50,338 nt of DNA from a virus: the IMG/VR virus record IMGVR_UViG_3300046474_000094, positions 1-50,338 of that record; one strand, 5' to 3'. Positions within the stretch are counted from its first letter, which is position 1. Each line of letters opens with the position of its first letter. This document shows positions 37,528-44,878 of this stretch, piece after piece. The notes under the pieces were generated by a model, which worked only from the letters and a program-made list of their open reading frames with translations, was not told where the DNA came from and did no database searches. The position numbers and the translations under genes are program-made.

Positions 37528-37792
37528 TCGACACCACCTGCACGTTGAGCCATATAGGCCCGCGTGACTTTACCCAACAGCCTGTCACACCTTGCTGATC
37601 GACCGTCCACGCCTCAGCACGACAAATGCATGGACCGTCCCACGATGCAGCGCCGGGAGCCGTCGCGACTTCCTGGGCGGTTACATCCCATATCGACTTG
37701 TTGTAGATCATGATCGGGGTACCGGGCGTAATCCCGGCAGCAGCGTATACGTTGATCCACGTGTCGGATGCACCAGTGATGTCGTTGCTCAT
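37520..37792 (-). CDS. Head-module protein, 90 aa
   Basis: The 90-residue protein (GASDTWINVYAAAGITPGTP, IMIYNKSIWDVTAQEVATAP, CRAEAWTVDQQGVTGCWVK) is beta-rich and resembles small virion proteins of unknown exact role located between connector and fibre genes. It overlaps both neighbours (ATGA at its start), so it is translated with the head operon. Confidence 0.65.
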   Translation of the reverse strand: MSNDITGASDTWINVYAAAGITPGTPIMIYNKSIWDVTAQEVATAPGAASWDGPCICRAEAWTVDQQGVTGCWVKSRGPIWLNVQVVSNA

Positions 37793-38202
37793 ACGACTAT
37801 CGCTCCCATCCCTGCGCGTCGGCGCAATCTGTAGAACTGCATACCGTAGTTCGTGAACGTCAACCAGTCGTCGCCCACGTCCATCATCTTAGGTACTCGG
37901 AAATCAATCGACTCATCACCCACTGACTTCGCTTGCACGTTCAATCGCGCCTCAGATGACGGATCAGCGGTCACACCGGCTGTACCGTAGTTTGTCGCGA
38001 GCCAGTGCGCAGCGAAGTAAAACATCCCGCGTCGCTTGAAGTTGTGACACTCGTCCTGGTACGCGCCCCAGCGAGTGGAACCTGTTTCGCAGTCAGCCTC
38101 GCACAGTGCGCAAGTGATCAGCGCGTCGGGCCACTTCGTCTCGTCGCTGAACGCCTGGAACTCAGCTCGAAAGCTGTCGACCATCGCCTGGGTAATATCC
38201 AT
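37789..38202 (-). CDS. DUF4054-type head-tail adaptor
   Basis: The 137-residue protein (DSFRAEFQAFSDETKWPDAL, ITCALCEADCETGSTRWGAY, KRRGMFYFAAHWLATNYG) matches DUF4054 head-tail connector proteins, with the F-x-x-EF-P-FSD start and the late aromatic LTFTNYGMQFYRL. It should bind under the portal. The ATG overlaps the preceding stop (TAATG), which fixes the start. Confidence 0.85.
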   Translation of the reverse strand: MDITQAMVDSFRAEFQAFSDETKWPDALITCALCEADCETGSTRWGAYQDECHNFKRRGMFYFAAHWLATNYGTAGVTADPSSEARLNVQAKSVGDESIDFRVPKMMDVGDDWLTFTNYGMQFYRLRRRAGMGAIVV

Positions 38203-38786
38203 TACGCGTAATCCGTGTTCGGGAAGTCTGGGGTGCCTTCGAACCATGTCAGGTACGACGAGACGCGCTGCGCTGCGCCAGAATCGTTCGTGATCCGCTG
38301 CAAGTACGTGGTGTTGGGGCGCAATACACGCTCGTTACCGGTGACAGCGTAGGTGCTGACACTTACGTTACCTATGCCCGCTGAACCTATGTCGAACGTT
38401 GGGGCACCGAACTCAGTCCCCACGACTGTTACAGTTGGTGTGGTGCGGATCACTACGCCACCGGTCACTGGGGCGATGTCATTCAGGTTGAAATACGGAG
38501 TGATCGTACCACCCGTGTACGTCGGCGCACGATAGACACGGGTTGCGAGACTCGTACCATTGAACTTGATGATCCGGCTCTTGATGATGACCGGAAGCGC
38601 GCCAGTCGTGAAAATGGTGTCAATCGATGCACCGTCGGCGAGTACAGCAGTGTTGCCCGACAGCTCGTACTGGACACCTTTCTTCACGTTGACCGAGTTG
38701 TAATCCTGGGTCACGAGTCCACGTAGGCCATTCATGACGCGCAGGAACATCGCGTCGAGTGCTAAGTCGTCTTTCCAGCTCGCCAT
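38202..38786 (-). CDS. Head-module beta-rich protein, 194 aa
   Basis: The product starts MASWKDDLALDAMFLRVMNG and is then mostly beta (VQYELSGNTAVLADGASIDT, ITPYFNLNDIAPVTGGVVIR), ending RITNDSGAAQRVSSYLTWFE. It resembles trimeric fibre-like or decoration proteins. GGAGG precedes the ATG at 38784-38786, which I prefer to the longer open frame. A terminator lies upstream, so it may have its own promoter or depend on read-through. Role uncertain. Confidence 0.65.
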   Translation of the reverse strand: MASWKDDLALDAMFLRVMNGLRGLVTQDYNSVNVKKGVQYELSGNTAVLADGASIDTIFTTGALPVIIKSRIIKFNGTSLATRVYRAPTYTGGTITPYFNLNDIAPVTGGVVIRTTPTVTVVGTEFGAPTFDIGSAGIGNVSVSTYAVTGNERVLRPNTTYLQRITNDSGAAQRVSSYLTWFEGTPDFPNTDYA

Positions 38787-38827
38787 GGTGCGGCCTCCGA
38801 TTGGTTCGCTACAGAATAGCACGCATG

Positions 38828-38851
38828 AAAAAGCCCGCACAGTGGCGGGCT
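38828..38851 (-). terminator. Intrinsic terminator inside the head operon
   Basis: On the minus strand AGCCCGC-CACTGT-GCGGGCT is followed by TTTTT. It follows 38910-39221 and precedes 38202-38786, so it probably reduces expression of the connector genes relative to capsid genes. Confidence 0.85.
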
Positions 38852-38909
38852 CGTGAAGCACCGGAGATTTGAGCATCGTCGAGAGGCTTACCGGTTTTGG
38901 CGCTGGTTG

Positions 38910-39221
38910 TCAGCTGTTCGCTTTGTCAATCTCGACGCGGATGCGTGGGGCTTTCCACTTCTTGTCGACGTCGATACCGAGCAACAGCGCTTCGTTGCGC
39001 AGCGATTCCAGGTCGTCGTCACCGGTGGCGGGTTGAACGTATTCGACGGTGAGGTCACGAGTTCTCAGCAGGTTCTGGACGAAGTCGGATTTGCACAGTT
39101 CGTCGGGTACCTCGACCGCTGGGTTATCACCGGGCTTGACGTCGTAAAACGTGTCGTAACCGGTTTCACCCATAGGGGCGTTGATAGTGATCAGTCGTGC
39201 CGAATTGTTTCGCAGGAGCAT
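38910..39221 (-). CDS. Head-module protein, 103 aa
   Basis: The 103-residue protein (LLRNNSARLITINAPMGETG, YDVKPGDNPAVEVPDELCKS, LRNEALLLGIDVDKKWKAPR) has a pattern known from small proteins next to DUF2184 capsid genes: a beta N-terminus with PG-NPAVEVP and a C-terminal helix. It may be a head completion protein. AGGT lies 9 nt before the ATG. It is separated from the capsid gene by the plus-strand HNH insert. Confidence 0.65.
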   Translation of the reverse strand: MLLRNNSARLITINAPMGETGYDTFYDVKPGDNPAVEVPDELCKSDFVQNLLRTRDLTVEYVQPATGDDDLESLRNEALLLGIDVDKKWKAPRIRVEIDKANS

Positions 39222-39257
39222 GTGGGGTTACCTGTTGAGTGAGGGGTGGGTTCGATA

Positions 39258-39286
39258 TTGACAGGATGGTCATGGGGTGTCAATGT
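39258..39286 (+). promoter_or_regulatory. Possible promoter of the HNH gene
   Basis: TTGACA is followed after 17 bp by CAATGT, with a degenerate operator (TGACA-GGAT-GGTCA, two mismatches) over the -35. The -10 is poor, and a run of 12 G lies just downstream. It is a possible decayed member of the operator set. Confidence 0.4.
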
Positions 39287-39299
39287 ACGCAGGCGGATA

Positions 39300-39311
39300 G
39301 GGGGGGGGGGG
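39300..39311 (+). repeat. Run of 12 G
   Basis: A homopolymer of 12 G lies between the head gene 39221 and the plus-strand HNH gene start at 39378. Such runs are prone to length change in replication and in sequencing. It is in untranslated DNA. Confidence 0.9.
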
Positions 39312-39377
39312 CACCCGAACCCCAGCTAGTCACTGGTTTCCGCAATCCCCTGACTCCTTTTGACCGAGGTCACACCG

Positions 39378-40235
39378 ATGGAAATTATATCCCGCGCCGA
39401 CGCCACGTCTGCTGGTCTGACTCATTATTTTACGGGTGTGTCGTGTAAACATGGGCATTTGTCGCCGCGTTATACCCGCGATACTAAATGCACTGCCTGC
39501 GTGACCGATACAGCAAAACGCTCAACTGCTGCGAACGCTGAAAAGGTCGCCACGTCTCGGCAAGCATATCGAGATGCCAATCGCGAACGACTCGCTGCTG
39601 ATACGCAAGCGAGTCGATTGATGAACCCCGACAAGGTGAAAGCTGCACAACGTAAGTGGCGTGACAAGCCTGAAAATCGCGCCAAATTGAATGCGTACTC
39701 CCGTGAATATCACCGTGTGAACGCCGACCAAATCACAGCGCGTAAACGGGCGCTCCACCACGTGACGTATCCAGGACGCGCAGAGAAGACAAAAGCATGG
39801 CGTCATGCAAATCGCGAAAAGGTCGCAGCGACCCGAAACAAATACTTCACGAATAAGAAGGCTACCGACCCGGTGTTCAAAGCATCCGTAAAGATGCGAG
39901 CGATGCTCCGGCGTATTTTGACATCGACCGGTCAGATTAAACGTGGGTCATCCAGGGAAATGATGGGGTACGGCGGTGAGGAACTTCGGGTACACCTTGA
40001 GTCACTATTCCAACCGGGCATGACCTGGGACAACTACGGCGAGTGGCACATCGATCACAAGATACCCGTGAGCATGCTAACTATGTTCGGGATATGTGAT
40101 CCGGCGTTCATCAATGCACTGTCGAACCTTCAACCGATGTGGGCGATTGATAATTTGAAGAAAGGGAATCGTTCCGCCTGCGAATGTAAAGAGACCCCGC
40201 TTCGGCGGGGTCTCTTTACATTTGTGACACCTTAG
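39378..40235 (+). CDS. HNH homing-type endonuclease
   Basis: The 285-residue protein has an N-terminal zinc site (CKHGHLSPRYTRDTKCTAC), a long basic helical middle (NREKVAATRNKYFTNKK-type repeats) and a C-terminal HNH motif: WHIDHKIPVS near 222-233 and NLQPMWAIDNLKKGN. GAGGT lies 8 nt before the ATG at 39378. It is inserted on the plus strand between two minus-strand head genes, typical of free-standing homing endonucleases. Its 3' end codes through a very strong terminator hairpin. Confidence 0.85.
   Translation: MEIISRADATSAGLTHYFTGVSCKHGHLSPRYTRDTKCTACVTDTAKRSTAANAEKVATSRQAYRDANRERLAADTQASRLMNPDKVKAAQRKWRDKPENRAKLNAYSREYHRVNADQITARKRALHHVTYPGRAEKTKAWRHANREKVAATRNKYFTNKKATDPVFKASVKMRAMLRRILTSTGQIKRGSSREMMGYGGEELRVHLESLFQPGMTWDNYGEWHIDHKIPVSMLTMFGICDPAFINALSNLQPMWAIDNLKKGNRSACECKETPLRRGLFTFVTP
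40183..40222. terminator. Bidirectional terminator, 18-bp perfect stem
   Basis: AATGTAAAGAGACCCCGC, loop TTCG and its exact complement form an 18-bp perfect stem, with T runs on both strands. It lies within the last codons of the HNH gene and just after the capsid gene stop, and so ends converging transcripts. Confidence 0.92.
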
Positions 40236-41257
40236 AGGCTATCACGGTACGCCGCGCTGAACAGGTAGCGAACCTCGACGCCCGAGCACTTGTACTCCGC
40301 AGGGACGAACACGTTCAGTCCCTTCATCTGCGGAGCCAAGGCTCGCCAGGAAATGGGCATCACCATACCCAGGTTCTCATCATTTAATTCGTAAGCCATC
40401 ATCCGGTCTTTCGAACCGTTCGACACGCCACCAGCGGCGAGGTTTGCGGCGGTCAGTTGCAGACGTGGCACAACGCGCAATGCGTTACCGGTCAACTGGG
40501 TGTACAGGTTGTTCAACAGGAAGAACTGAAGAACCGTGGTGTCGGTACCAGTGTCCATACGCTTGCTGGAGATCTGTGCATAACGCACCGAATCCAGTAC
40601 CAGCACGTTTGGAACGTGTACGTTCGCCGAGTTCACCCACACCTTGACGAGCAGGGAGTTCATGTCCTGCACGATGTTCGCGCCGGTATCGGTCGCCCAG
40701 TTGATGGTCGACGAATCGAGCTGAACGTTGGTGTTGTTGAACAGACCGGTCATCTGGCGGGCGGCGTCACCGAAGTAAGCCACGCGCTGAACGTGTTCCT
40801 GCGAACCACGGAACGCCGCTTGGGCCTTGGTGGTGTCCAGCGGGATGCGCATTTGTTGCGACTTGCGCAGCTCGTCCAGGCTGTAATCGTAGCTGTTGCC
40901 AGCGTAGCCGATTGGCACCGAGGTTTTGTTCGCAGCGATGGCCACGTTTGGTAGGTCGTCAGCGCTGGAGCCGATGAACTTACCAACGGTGACCGCATCG
41001 TACGAGATGTAGTCCCAGGAATCCGCCCACTCCGGAACGTTGGTGTTGATCGGCACCAGATCCTGGAAGTTGATCGCGGTGTATTTCGCTTGGTAAATCC
41101 GAGCTTCCAGATTCGCCAGTTGCGAGATGTAGAACGCGATACCGTCATCCACGGTCGGTAAACCGTCGGTGAAGGTGACTTGGTGACCTTTCGCGAGACC
41201 GTTGCGCTCAGCGTATGCGTCGGCGACAGCTACGGAAATCTTAGTGCGCTGAGTCAT
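40232..41257 (-). CDS. Major capsid protein (DUF2184-type)
   Basis: The 341-residue protein (EARIYQAKYTAINFQDLVPI, NTNVPEWADSWDYISYDAVT, GYAGNSYDYSLDELRKSQQM, VYFGDAARQ-like, LVLDSVRYAQISSKRM) matches the DUF2184 HK97-fold capsid family. It builds the icosahedral head. GGGGG lies 8 nt before the ATG, the strongest site in the module, fitting high expression. The stop meets the HNH gene stop. Confidence 0.92.
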   Translation of the reverse strand: MTQRTKISVAVADAYAERNGLAKGHQVTFTDGLPTVDDGIAFYISQLANLEARIYQAKYTAINFQDLVPINTNVPEWADSWDYISYDAVTVGKFIGSSADDLPNVAIAANKTSVPIGYAGNSYDYSLDELRKSQQMRIPLDTTKAQAAFRGSQEHVQRVAYFGDAARQMTGLFNNTNVQLDSSTINWATDTGANIVQDMNSLLVKVWVNSANVHVPNVLVLDSVRYAQISSKRMDTGTDTTVLQFFLLNNLYTQLTGNALRVVPRLQLTAANLAAGGVSNGSKDRMMAYELNDENLGMVMPISWRALAPQMKGLNVFVPAEYKCSGVEVRYLFSAAYRDSL

Positions 41258-41259
41258 GA

Positions 41260-41757
41260 TCAGCCCCCAATATTCAGAGAAATTTTAGCCAGCGCACCGG
41301 CACCCGCCGAACTGGTCCATTTTGCATCTGGTACGAGAACAGCGAGAGTCGCAGCAGCACCGACGACGTTCGAGAACTGACCCTGGTTGGTACCAGTACC
41401 GTCGCCGATCACCACGTACACCGGGTCATCTTTGACTACGGCCACACGGGCAGTAACCCAGATCTCGCCGGAAGTAACGACGGTCATGTCACGCTTGGCG
41501 ACTGCACCGACGACATCGGTAGCGGTGTAAGCGCGGTTCATCTCACGCTTGATAACACCGATGAACTGTGCCGCGGTCGAGCCGGCTACGGGCAGTTTCG
41601 CACCGTCGTCACCGTCGGTCACTACGCCCAGGCCGAACGCGAGGTTCACCGTGCCCTTGTTGAGTTTGGAGACGCCGTTGCGCATCTGGAAGCCGGTGGA
41701 CACCATGCCTGCATATGCGACGCCGTGATTGATGCTGTTGCCGCCACTTACGCTCAT
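41260..41757 (-). CDS. Structural cement/decoration protein
   Basis: The 165-residue protein (NHGVAYAGMVSTGFQMRNGV, NLAFGLGVVTDGDDGAKLPV, FIGVIKREMNRAYTATDV, EIWVTARVAVVKDDPVYVVI) resembles the phage structural cement proteins that stabilise the capsid and lie just before the capsid gene. AAGGAG lies 8 nt upstream. It overlaps the protease stop (ATGA). Confidence 0.8.
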   Translation of the reverse strand: MSVSGGNSINHGVAYAGMVSTGFQMRNGVSKLNKGTVNLAFGLGVVTDGDDGAKLPVAGSTAAQFIGVIKREMNRAYTATDVVGAVAKRDMTVVTSGEIWVTARVAVVKDDPVYVVIGDGTGTNQGQFSNVVGAAATLAVLVPDAKWTSSAGAGALAKISLNIGG

Positions 41758-42335
41758 TTTGCGTCTCCTTTCCAGGCATTGGCCAGTTTGTCTTGATGCG
41801 CTTGGTACGCGTCGACAGTTGGTGTTGCGGTGTCAGCGGTGGTCTTACCCGATGCGTCTTTCGCCAGTGCGAGCAACTGACTCAGGACGGTCGCGGTGTC
41901 ACCGGTAACTGTTGTCTTGTCATCCTTTTCGGTCGGCTCGGCTTCGGCAGCCATGTCGAACGATGCCTGGATGTACGCCGGGGACTTCGCAGCCCAGTCG
42001 ACGGATGGACGCTTGACCAGCAGAGCGGCGCGCATCACTTCGGTCGGGTCGACGCTGTCGCAGGTGAACGAGTCGCCAGCCACTTTACGAGCGGTAGCAC
42101 CCAGCGCACCGAGAGCGGCGACACGGATCTTGATCGCGTCGTCGCTGCCCAGCGCCAGAGCGGCGGTCAGTTTCTCGGCGGTACCGTCGGCTGTCGCTTG
42201 AGCCTTCTCGGCGGCAGCTTCAGCAGTGGTTGCGCGCAGGGTCAGTCGGTCGAACGCGTCGGCGACCACCTGAGCATTTGCAGGATCAGCAACATCAACG
42301 CTGCGCCCGCTATCAGTGGTAATGAGTACAGGCAT
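41754..42335 (-). CDS. Nested in-frame scaffold protein start
   Basis: Inside the protease gene an ATG at 42333-42335 follows CTGGAGGCAACACA, a strong ribosome site. Translation from here gives a 193-residue helical protein (MPVLITTDSGRSVDVADPAN, LTLRATTAEAAAEKAQATA) with the profile of a scaffold. This mirrors lambda C/Nu3, where an internal start gives free scaffold. The protein would guide capsid assembly and be removed by the protease. Confidence 0.7.
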   Translation of the reverse strand: MPVLITTDSGRSVDVADPANAQVVADAFDRLTLRATTAEAAAEKAQATADGTAEKLTAALALGSDDAIKIRVAALGALGATARKVAGDSFTCDSVDPTEVMRAALLVKRPSVDWAAKSPAYIQASFDMAAEAEPTEKDDKTTVTGDTATVLSQLLALAKDASGKTTADTATPTVDAYQAHQDKLANAWKGDAK

Positions 42336-42899
42336 TGTGTTGCCTCCAGAGTGAGTATGGTCGAACAGTTTTGCTAGGTTACCGGCCCTGGCACGGTCGA
42401 CGACCGCGACATGGTTGATGCGAATGTCGCTTTGCACGTAGTCGTACGGGTCGCCGTCAGCGGTCATCCCGGGCATTTCGGTGTAGACAGCGGTGTAACC
42501 CACGCTGAGTTCACACTTGCCAGAGTTAATCGCGTTGATCGCCGCTTTGTCTTTGACGATCAGGTCACACTGTACGAAATCCCCGTCGCGTCGACCCGCA
42601 CCACGCACCACGCCAGCGGAAACCTTTTTAAAGTTCTCACTGTTGACGAGGCCGTCAGGGTGGTTTACAGTGACGTCAACACCATCGAATGAGGCGAGTG
42701 ATTCATCTTTGAACACTTCTTCAGCGGGGCGGTACACGCGGATAATGCGATTCGGATCGCCAGGAAGTCCCAGCTCACGAGCGAGATATTCCTGAATACC
42801 GGTACGTGCGACGTTGCCGGGAACGCGTAGAAACCCCTCGTCGGTATATTCACGACGAGTGACGCGATAGCTTGACCTGTCACAGACGATAATCGGCAT
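41754..42899 (-). CDS. Prohead protease with scaffold domain (DUF2213-type)
   Basis: The 381-residue protein combines a DUF2213 head protease (PIIVCDRSSYRVTRREYTDE, GFLRVPGNVARTGIQEYLAR, VTVNHPDGLVNSENFKKVSA with the conserved NHP, SVGYTAVY, DIRINHVAVVDRARAGN) and a C-terminal scaffold region. In this family the NHP His and a Ser probably form the catalytic site. The ATG at 42897-42899 has a weak GGAT site, but I prefer it to a longer start. The DGLVN codons coincide with an antisense promoter at 42643-42671. Confidence 0.85.
   Translation of the reverse strand: MPIIVCDRSSYRVTRREYTDEGFLRVPGNVARTGIQEYLARELGLPGDPNRIIRVYRPAEEVFKDESLASFDGVDVTVNHPDGLVNSENFKKVSAGVVRGAGRRDGDFVQCDLIVKDKAAINAINSGKCELSVGYTAVYTEMPGMTADGDPYDYVQSDIRINHVAVVDRARAGNLAKLFDHTHSGGNTMPVLITTDSGRSVDVADPANAQVVADAFDRLTLRATTAEAAAEKAQATADGTAEKLTAALALGSDDAIKIRVAALGALGATARKVAGDSFTCDSVDPTEVMRAALLVKRPSVDWAAKSPAYIQASFDMAAEAEPTEKDDKTTVTGDTATVLSQLLALAKDASGKTTADTATPTVDAYQAHQDKLANAWKGDAK
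42643..42671 (+). promoter_or_regulatory. Operator-bearing promoter antisense inside the protease gene
   Basis: On the plus strand TTGACG is followed after exactly 17 bp by TACAGT, with the exact palindrome TGACG-AGGC-CGTCA at 42644-42657. It points to the plus-strand gene at 42960, about 290 bp away. It is identical in layout to the promoter at 44821-44849. Confidence 0.75.
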
Positions 42900-42959
42900 T
42901 AACTGATCCACATGACCCAATGCGGGCAATCATAACCGTTAACACACAATGAGGCAAAT

Positions 42960-43469
42960 ATGAGCGAGTTCGAGCGTGAGGACCGTTACATCGTCGTCAA
43001 ACACAGTGATATTCAAGGTTTCTGGCGTGAGGACGTCAGGGAACAGTTCTTCGCAGCTTTGGAACGTCTGAACGAGCATCATGTACGTATCCCCCAGCGA
43101 AAATATCTCGTCATCGAAAGCGACTGGCCCGAGTACGAGCCGGTGTGGCGGATGATCGAAAAGCGCATGAGCGACGACACCATGACACCACGCATCGCCG
43201 CTCACGAGTTCCTAGAGCGTGGTGTCAAGCACATGCGTGACAGGGCGGTGCAACGTGACAGTGATGCGGGTGAGCGGTCGATGGCTCGCGCTGTGGCGGC
43301 GTTCAACGCCCAGGAAGGGACGAACCTTACCGAGGCGCAAGGGTGGCGATTCATGATTCAGCTCAAGTATGCCCGGGCGGTAAATGGCGTGTTCGTGGCG
43401 GATGATTACGAGGATTTATGCTCGTACGGAGGGCTTGCCGGTGAAGCCGCGTCTGCCGAAGCGAAGTAA
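42960..43469 (+). CDS. DUF6378-like accessory protein
   Basis: The 169-residue protein (YIVVKHSDIQGFWREDVREQ, KYLVIESDWPEYEPVWRMIE) ends with ARAVAAFNAQEGTNLTEAQG, WRFMIQLKYARAVNG and DDYEDLCSYGGLAGEA. This C-terminal pattern is that of DUF6378, a common early phage family of unknown function, related to MazG-like all-helical folds in my judgement. GAGG lies 7 nt before the ATG. It is likely driven by the antisense promoter inside the protease gene. Confidence 0.72.
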   Translation: MSEFEREDRYIVVKHSDIQGFWREDVREQFFAALERLNEHHVRIPQRKYLVIESDWPEYEPVWRMIEKRMSDDTMTPRIAAHEFLERGVKHMRDRAVQRDSDAGERSMARAVAAFNAQEGTNLTEAQGWRFMIQLKYARAVNGVFVADDYEDLCSYGGLAGEAASAEAK

Positions 43470-43995
43470 CCTAACTTTTGAGCAGGTCAACGCAGTTCTG
43501 AGTTACGATCCGGAAACGGGTCATCTTACTTGGAAACCTCGCGGACGCGACATGTTTTGGGATGACAGGTCATTCAAGACGTGGAACACCCGTTTCGCTA
43601 ACAAACGTGCAGGGAGTCTGAAAGGAACCAACGGTTACGAGAACGTAGGGATTTTCAACAGTCTCTACTTATCCCACCGAATCGCGTGGCTGCTCCATTA
43701 TGGTGAGTGGGTTGAGGAGATTGATCACATCGATCATGACCCACTTAACAATCGCATCGTCAACTTGAGGGAGGCTGACCGCAAGACCAATATGCAAAAC
43801 ACGTCAATGAGTTCGGCTAACACATCAGGCTTTAACGGTGTTCATTGGCACAAGTGGCATGGTAAGTGGTGTGCGGCGATATCGGTCAATAGCAAAAAGG
43901 TCCAGCTCGGATTATTTACCAATTTTGACGATGCTGTAGCAGCCCGGGAGGAGGCCAACAAGTTTTACGGTTACCATCCAAGCCACGGTATTTAA
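43441..43995 (+). CDS. HNH endonuclease with AP2-type DNA-binding domain
   Basis: The 184-residue protein starts at GTG 43441, with GGAGG 8 nt upstream, and overlaps the preceding gene. It has the HNH_3 core (LSHRIAWLLHYGEWVEEIDH, DHDPLNNRIVNLREA) and a C-terminal AP2-like module (GFNGVHWHKWHGKWCAAISV, LGLFTNFDDAVAAREEANKF). HNH-AP2 proteins are typical free-standing homing endonucleases. It is inserted on the plus strand between the protease and MuF genes. Confidence 0.88.
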   Translation: MKPRLPKRSNLTFEQVNAVLSYDPETGHLTWKPRGRDMFWDDRSFKTWNTRFANKRAGSLKGTNGYENVGIFNSLYLSHRIAWLLHYGEWVEEIDHIDHDPLNNRIVNLREADRKTNMQNTSMSSANTSGFNGVHWHKWHGKWCAAISVNSKKVQLGLFTNFDDAVAAREEANKFYGYHPSHGI

Positions 43996-44016
43996 CCCAT
44001 CAGCACCGGGCGATTA

Positions 44017-44817
44017 CTACTTTGTAACTCCCGGCTTGGTCAAACCATCTCGAATGTACCGGTCGACCTGAGACTGGGTGACAGCTTTCGCGATACACCT
44101 GCATTGGTAGTCACTACCTGGCTGTAGTGGTTCACCCTTATCGCTCAACGGGAGGTCATCCCACCTGTACACTCCGGGTCCCAACTGCGTAACCTTATTG
44201 GCGATTTCACGGTGTCGGTGTCGCACTCGTTGATCATGAGAGTCAACCCATTGGAACATTTCAAAGCCCGCAGCCATTTGCTTTCTTTTATTGATTTCAC
44301 CTTGCACTTTGGCGTGTTGATCTCTCGCAATCATTTTCGCCCGACGCGATGTAACGCCGAACTGCTGACTCAACGCCTTCTCGATGAACGACGGTCGCAT
44401 ACCGGCGCGCATGTTCGTCATGACGATGTTCTGCACCTGTTCCAGATATTGCGCAGGGATCGACGTGATGAGCATGGCGTTCTGGAACGTCGCGGCTTCC
44501 AGGTAGTCACGCGCCTGTTGCGAGTTGCTGAACACGTCAATACCGACCGACCGACGTCCCCGGGAATTCACGCTAACCTGTGAGCGCACGAACTCCGACG
44601 CGATTGATTCAGCGGCCTGACGTGCGGGAGGGGAGAGCCATTTGCCGATGAGGAACTGTAACGCTCTGGCAATCGTGTCGGCCCAACCGTCGAGCGTTGG
44701 CGTGGAGTCCTGAACGTATTCAGGCGCGTACTGTTTCACGAGCGGAACGATCACCTCGTCGATGTCTTTCCTCACCGCTCGGGCGATTCGTTGGAGTGCT
44801 GCGTTATATCGAACCAT
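44017..44817 (-). CDS. MuF-like head morphogenesis protein
   Basis: The 266-residue protein ends with the Mu gpF signature: FQWVDSHDQRVRHRHREIAN, LPLSDKGEPLQPGSDYQCRC. MuF proteins are minor head proteins near the portal, sometimes injected. The expected neighbour, the portal gene, is displaced by a plus-strand insert of about 660 bp. The ATG lacks a clear ribosome site, and its upstream DNA is the operator of the insert's promoter. Confidence 0.85.
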   Translation of the reverse strand: MVRYNAALQRIARAVRKDIDEVIVPLVKQYAPEYVQDSTPTLDGWADTIARALQFLIGKWLSPPARQAAESIASEFVRSQVSVNSRGRRSVGIDVFSNSQQARDYLEAATFQNAMLITSIPAQYLEQVQNIVMTNMRAGMRPSFIEKALSQQFGVTSRRAKMIARDQHAKVQGEINKRKQMAAGFEMFQWVDSHDQRVRHRHREIANKVTQLGPGVYRWDDLPLSDKGEPLQPGSDYQCRCIAKAVTQSQVDRYIRDGLTKPGVTK

Positions 44818-44820
44818 GTG

Positions 44821-44849
44821 TTGACGAGTCCGTCAGATAGCGTTACAGT
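44821..44849 (+). promoter_or_regulatory. Operator-bearing promoter of the 44879 gene
   Basis: TTGACG is followed after 17 bp by TACAGT. The exact palindrome TGACG-AGTC-CGTCA is at 44822-44835. It abuts the MuF start codon on the other strand. Confidence 0.87.
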
Positions 44850-44878
44850 TGGCTCACATTAACACAACGAGGTGAGTT

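Noticed and set aside
39300-39311. Phase-variable coding tract
   Set aside because: The G run lies upstream of the chosen HNH start, so length change would not shift a reading frame; only an expression effect is possible.
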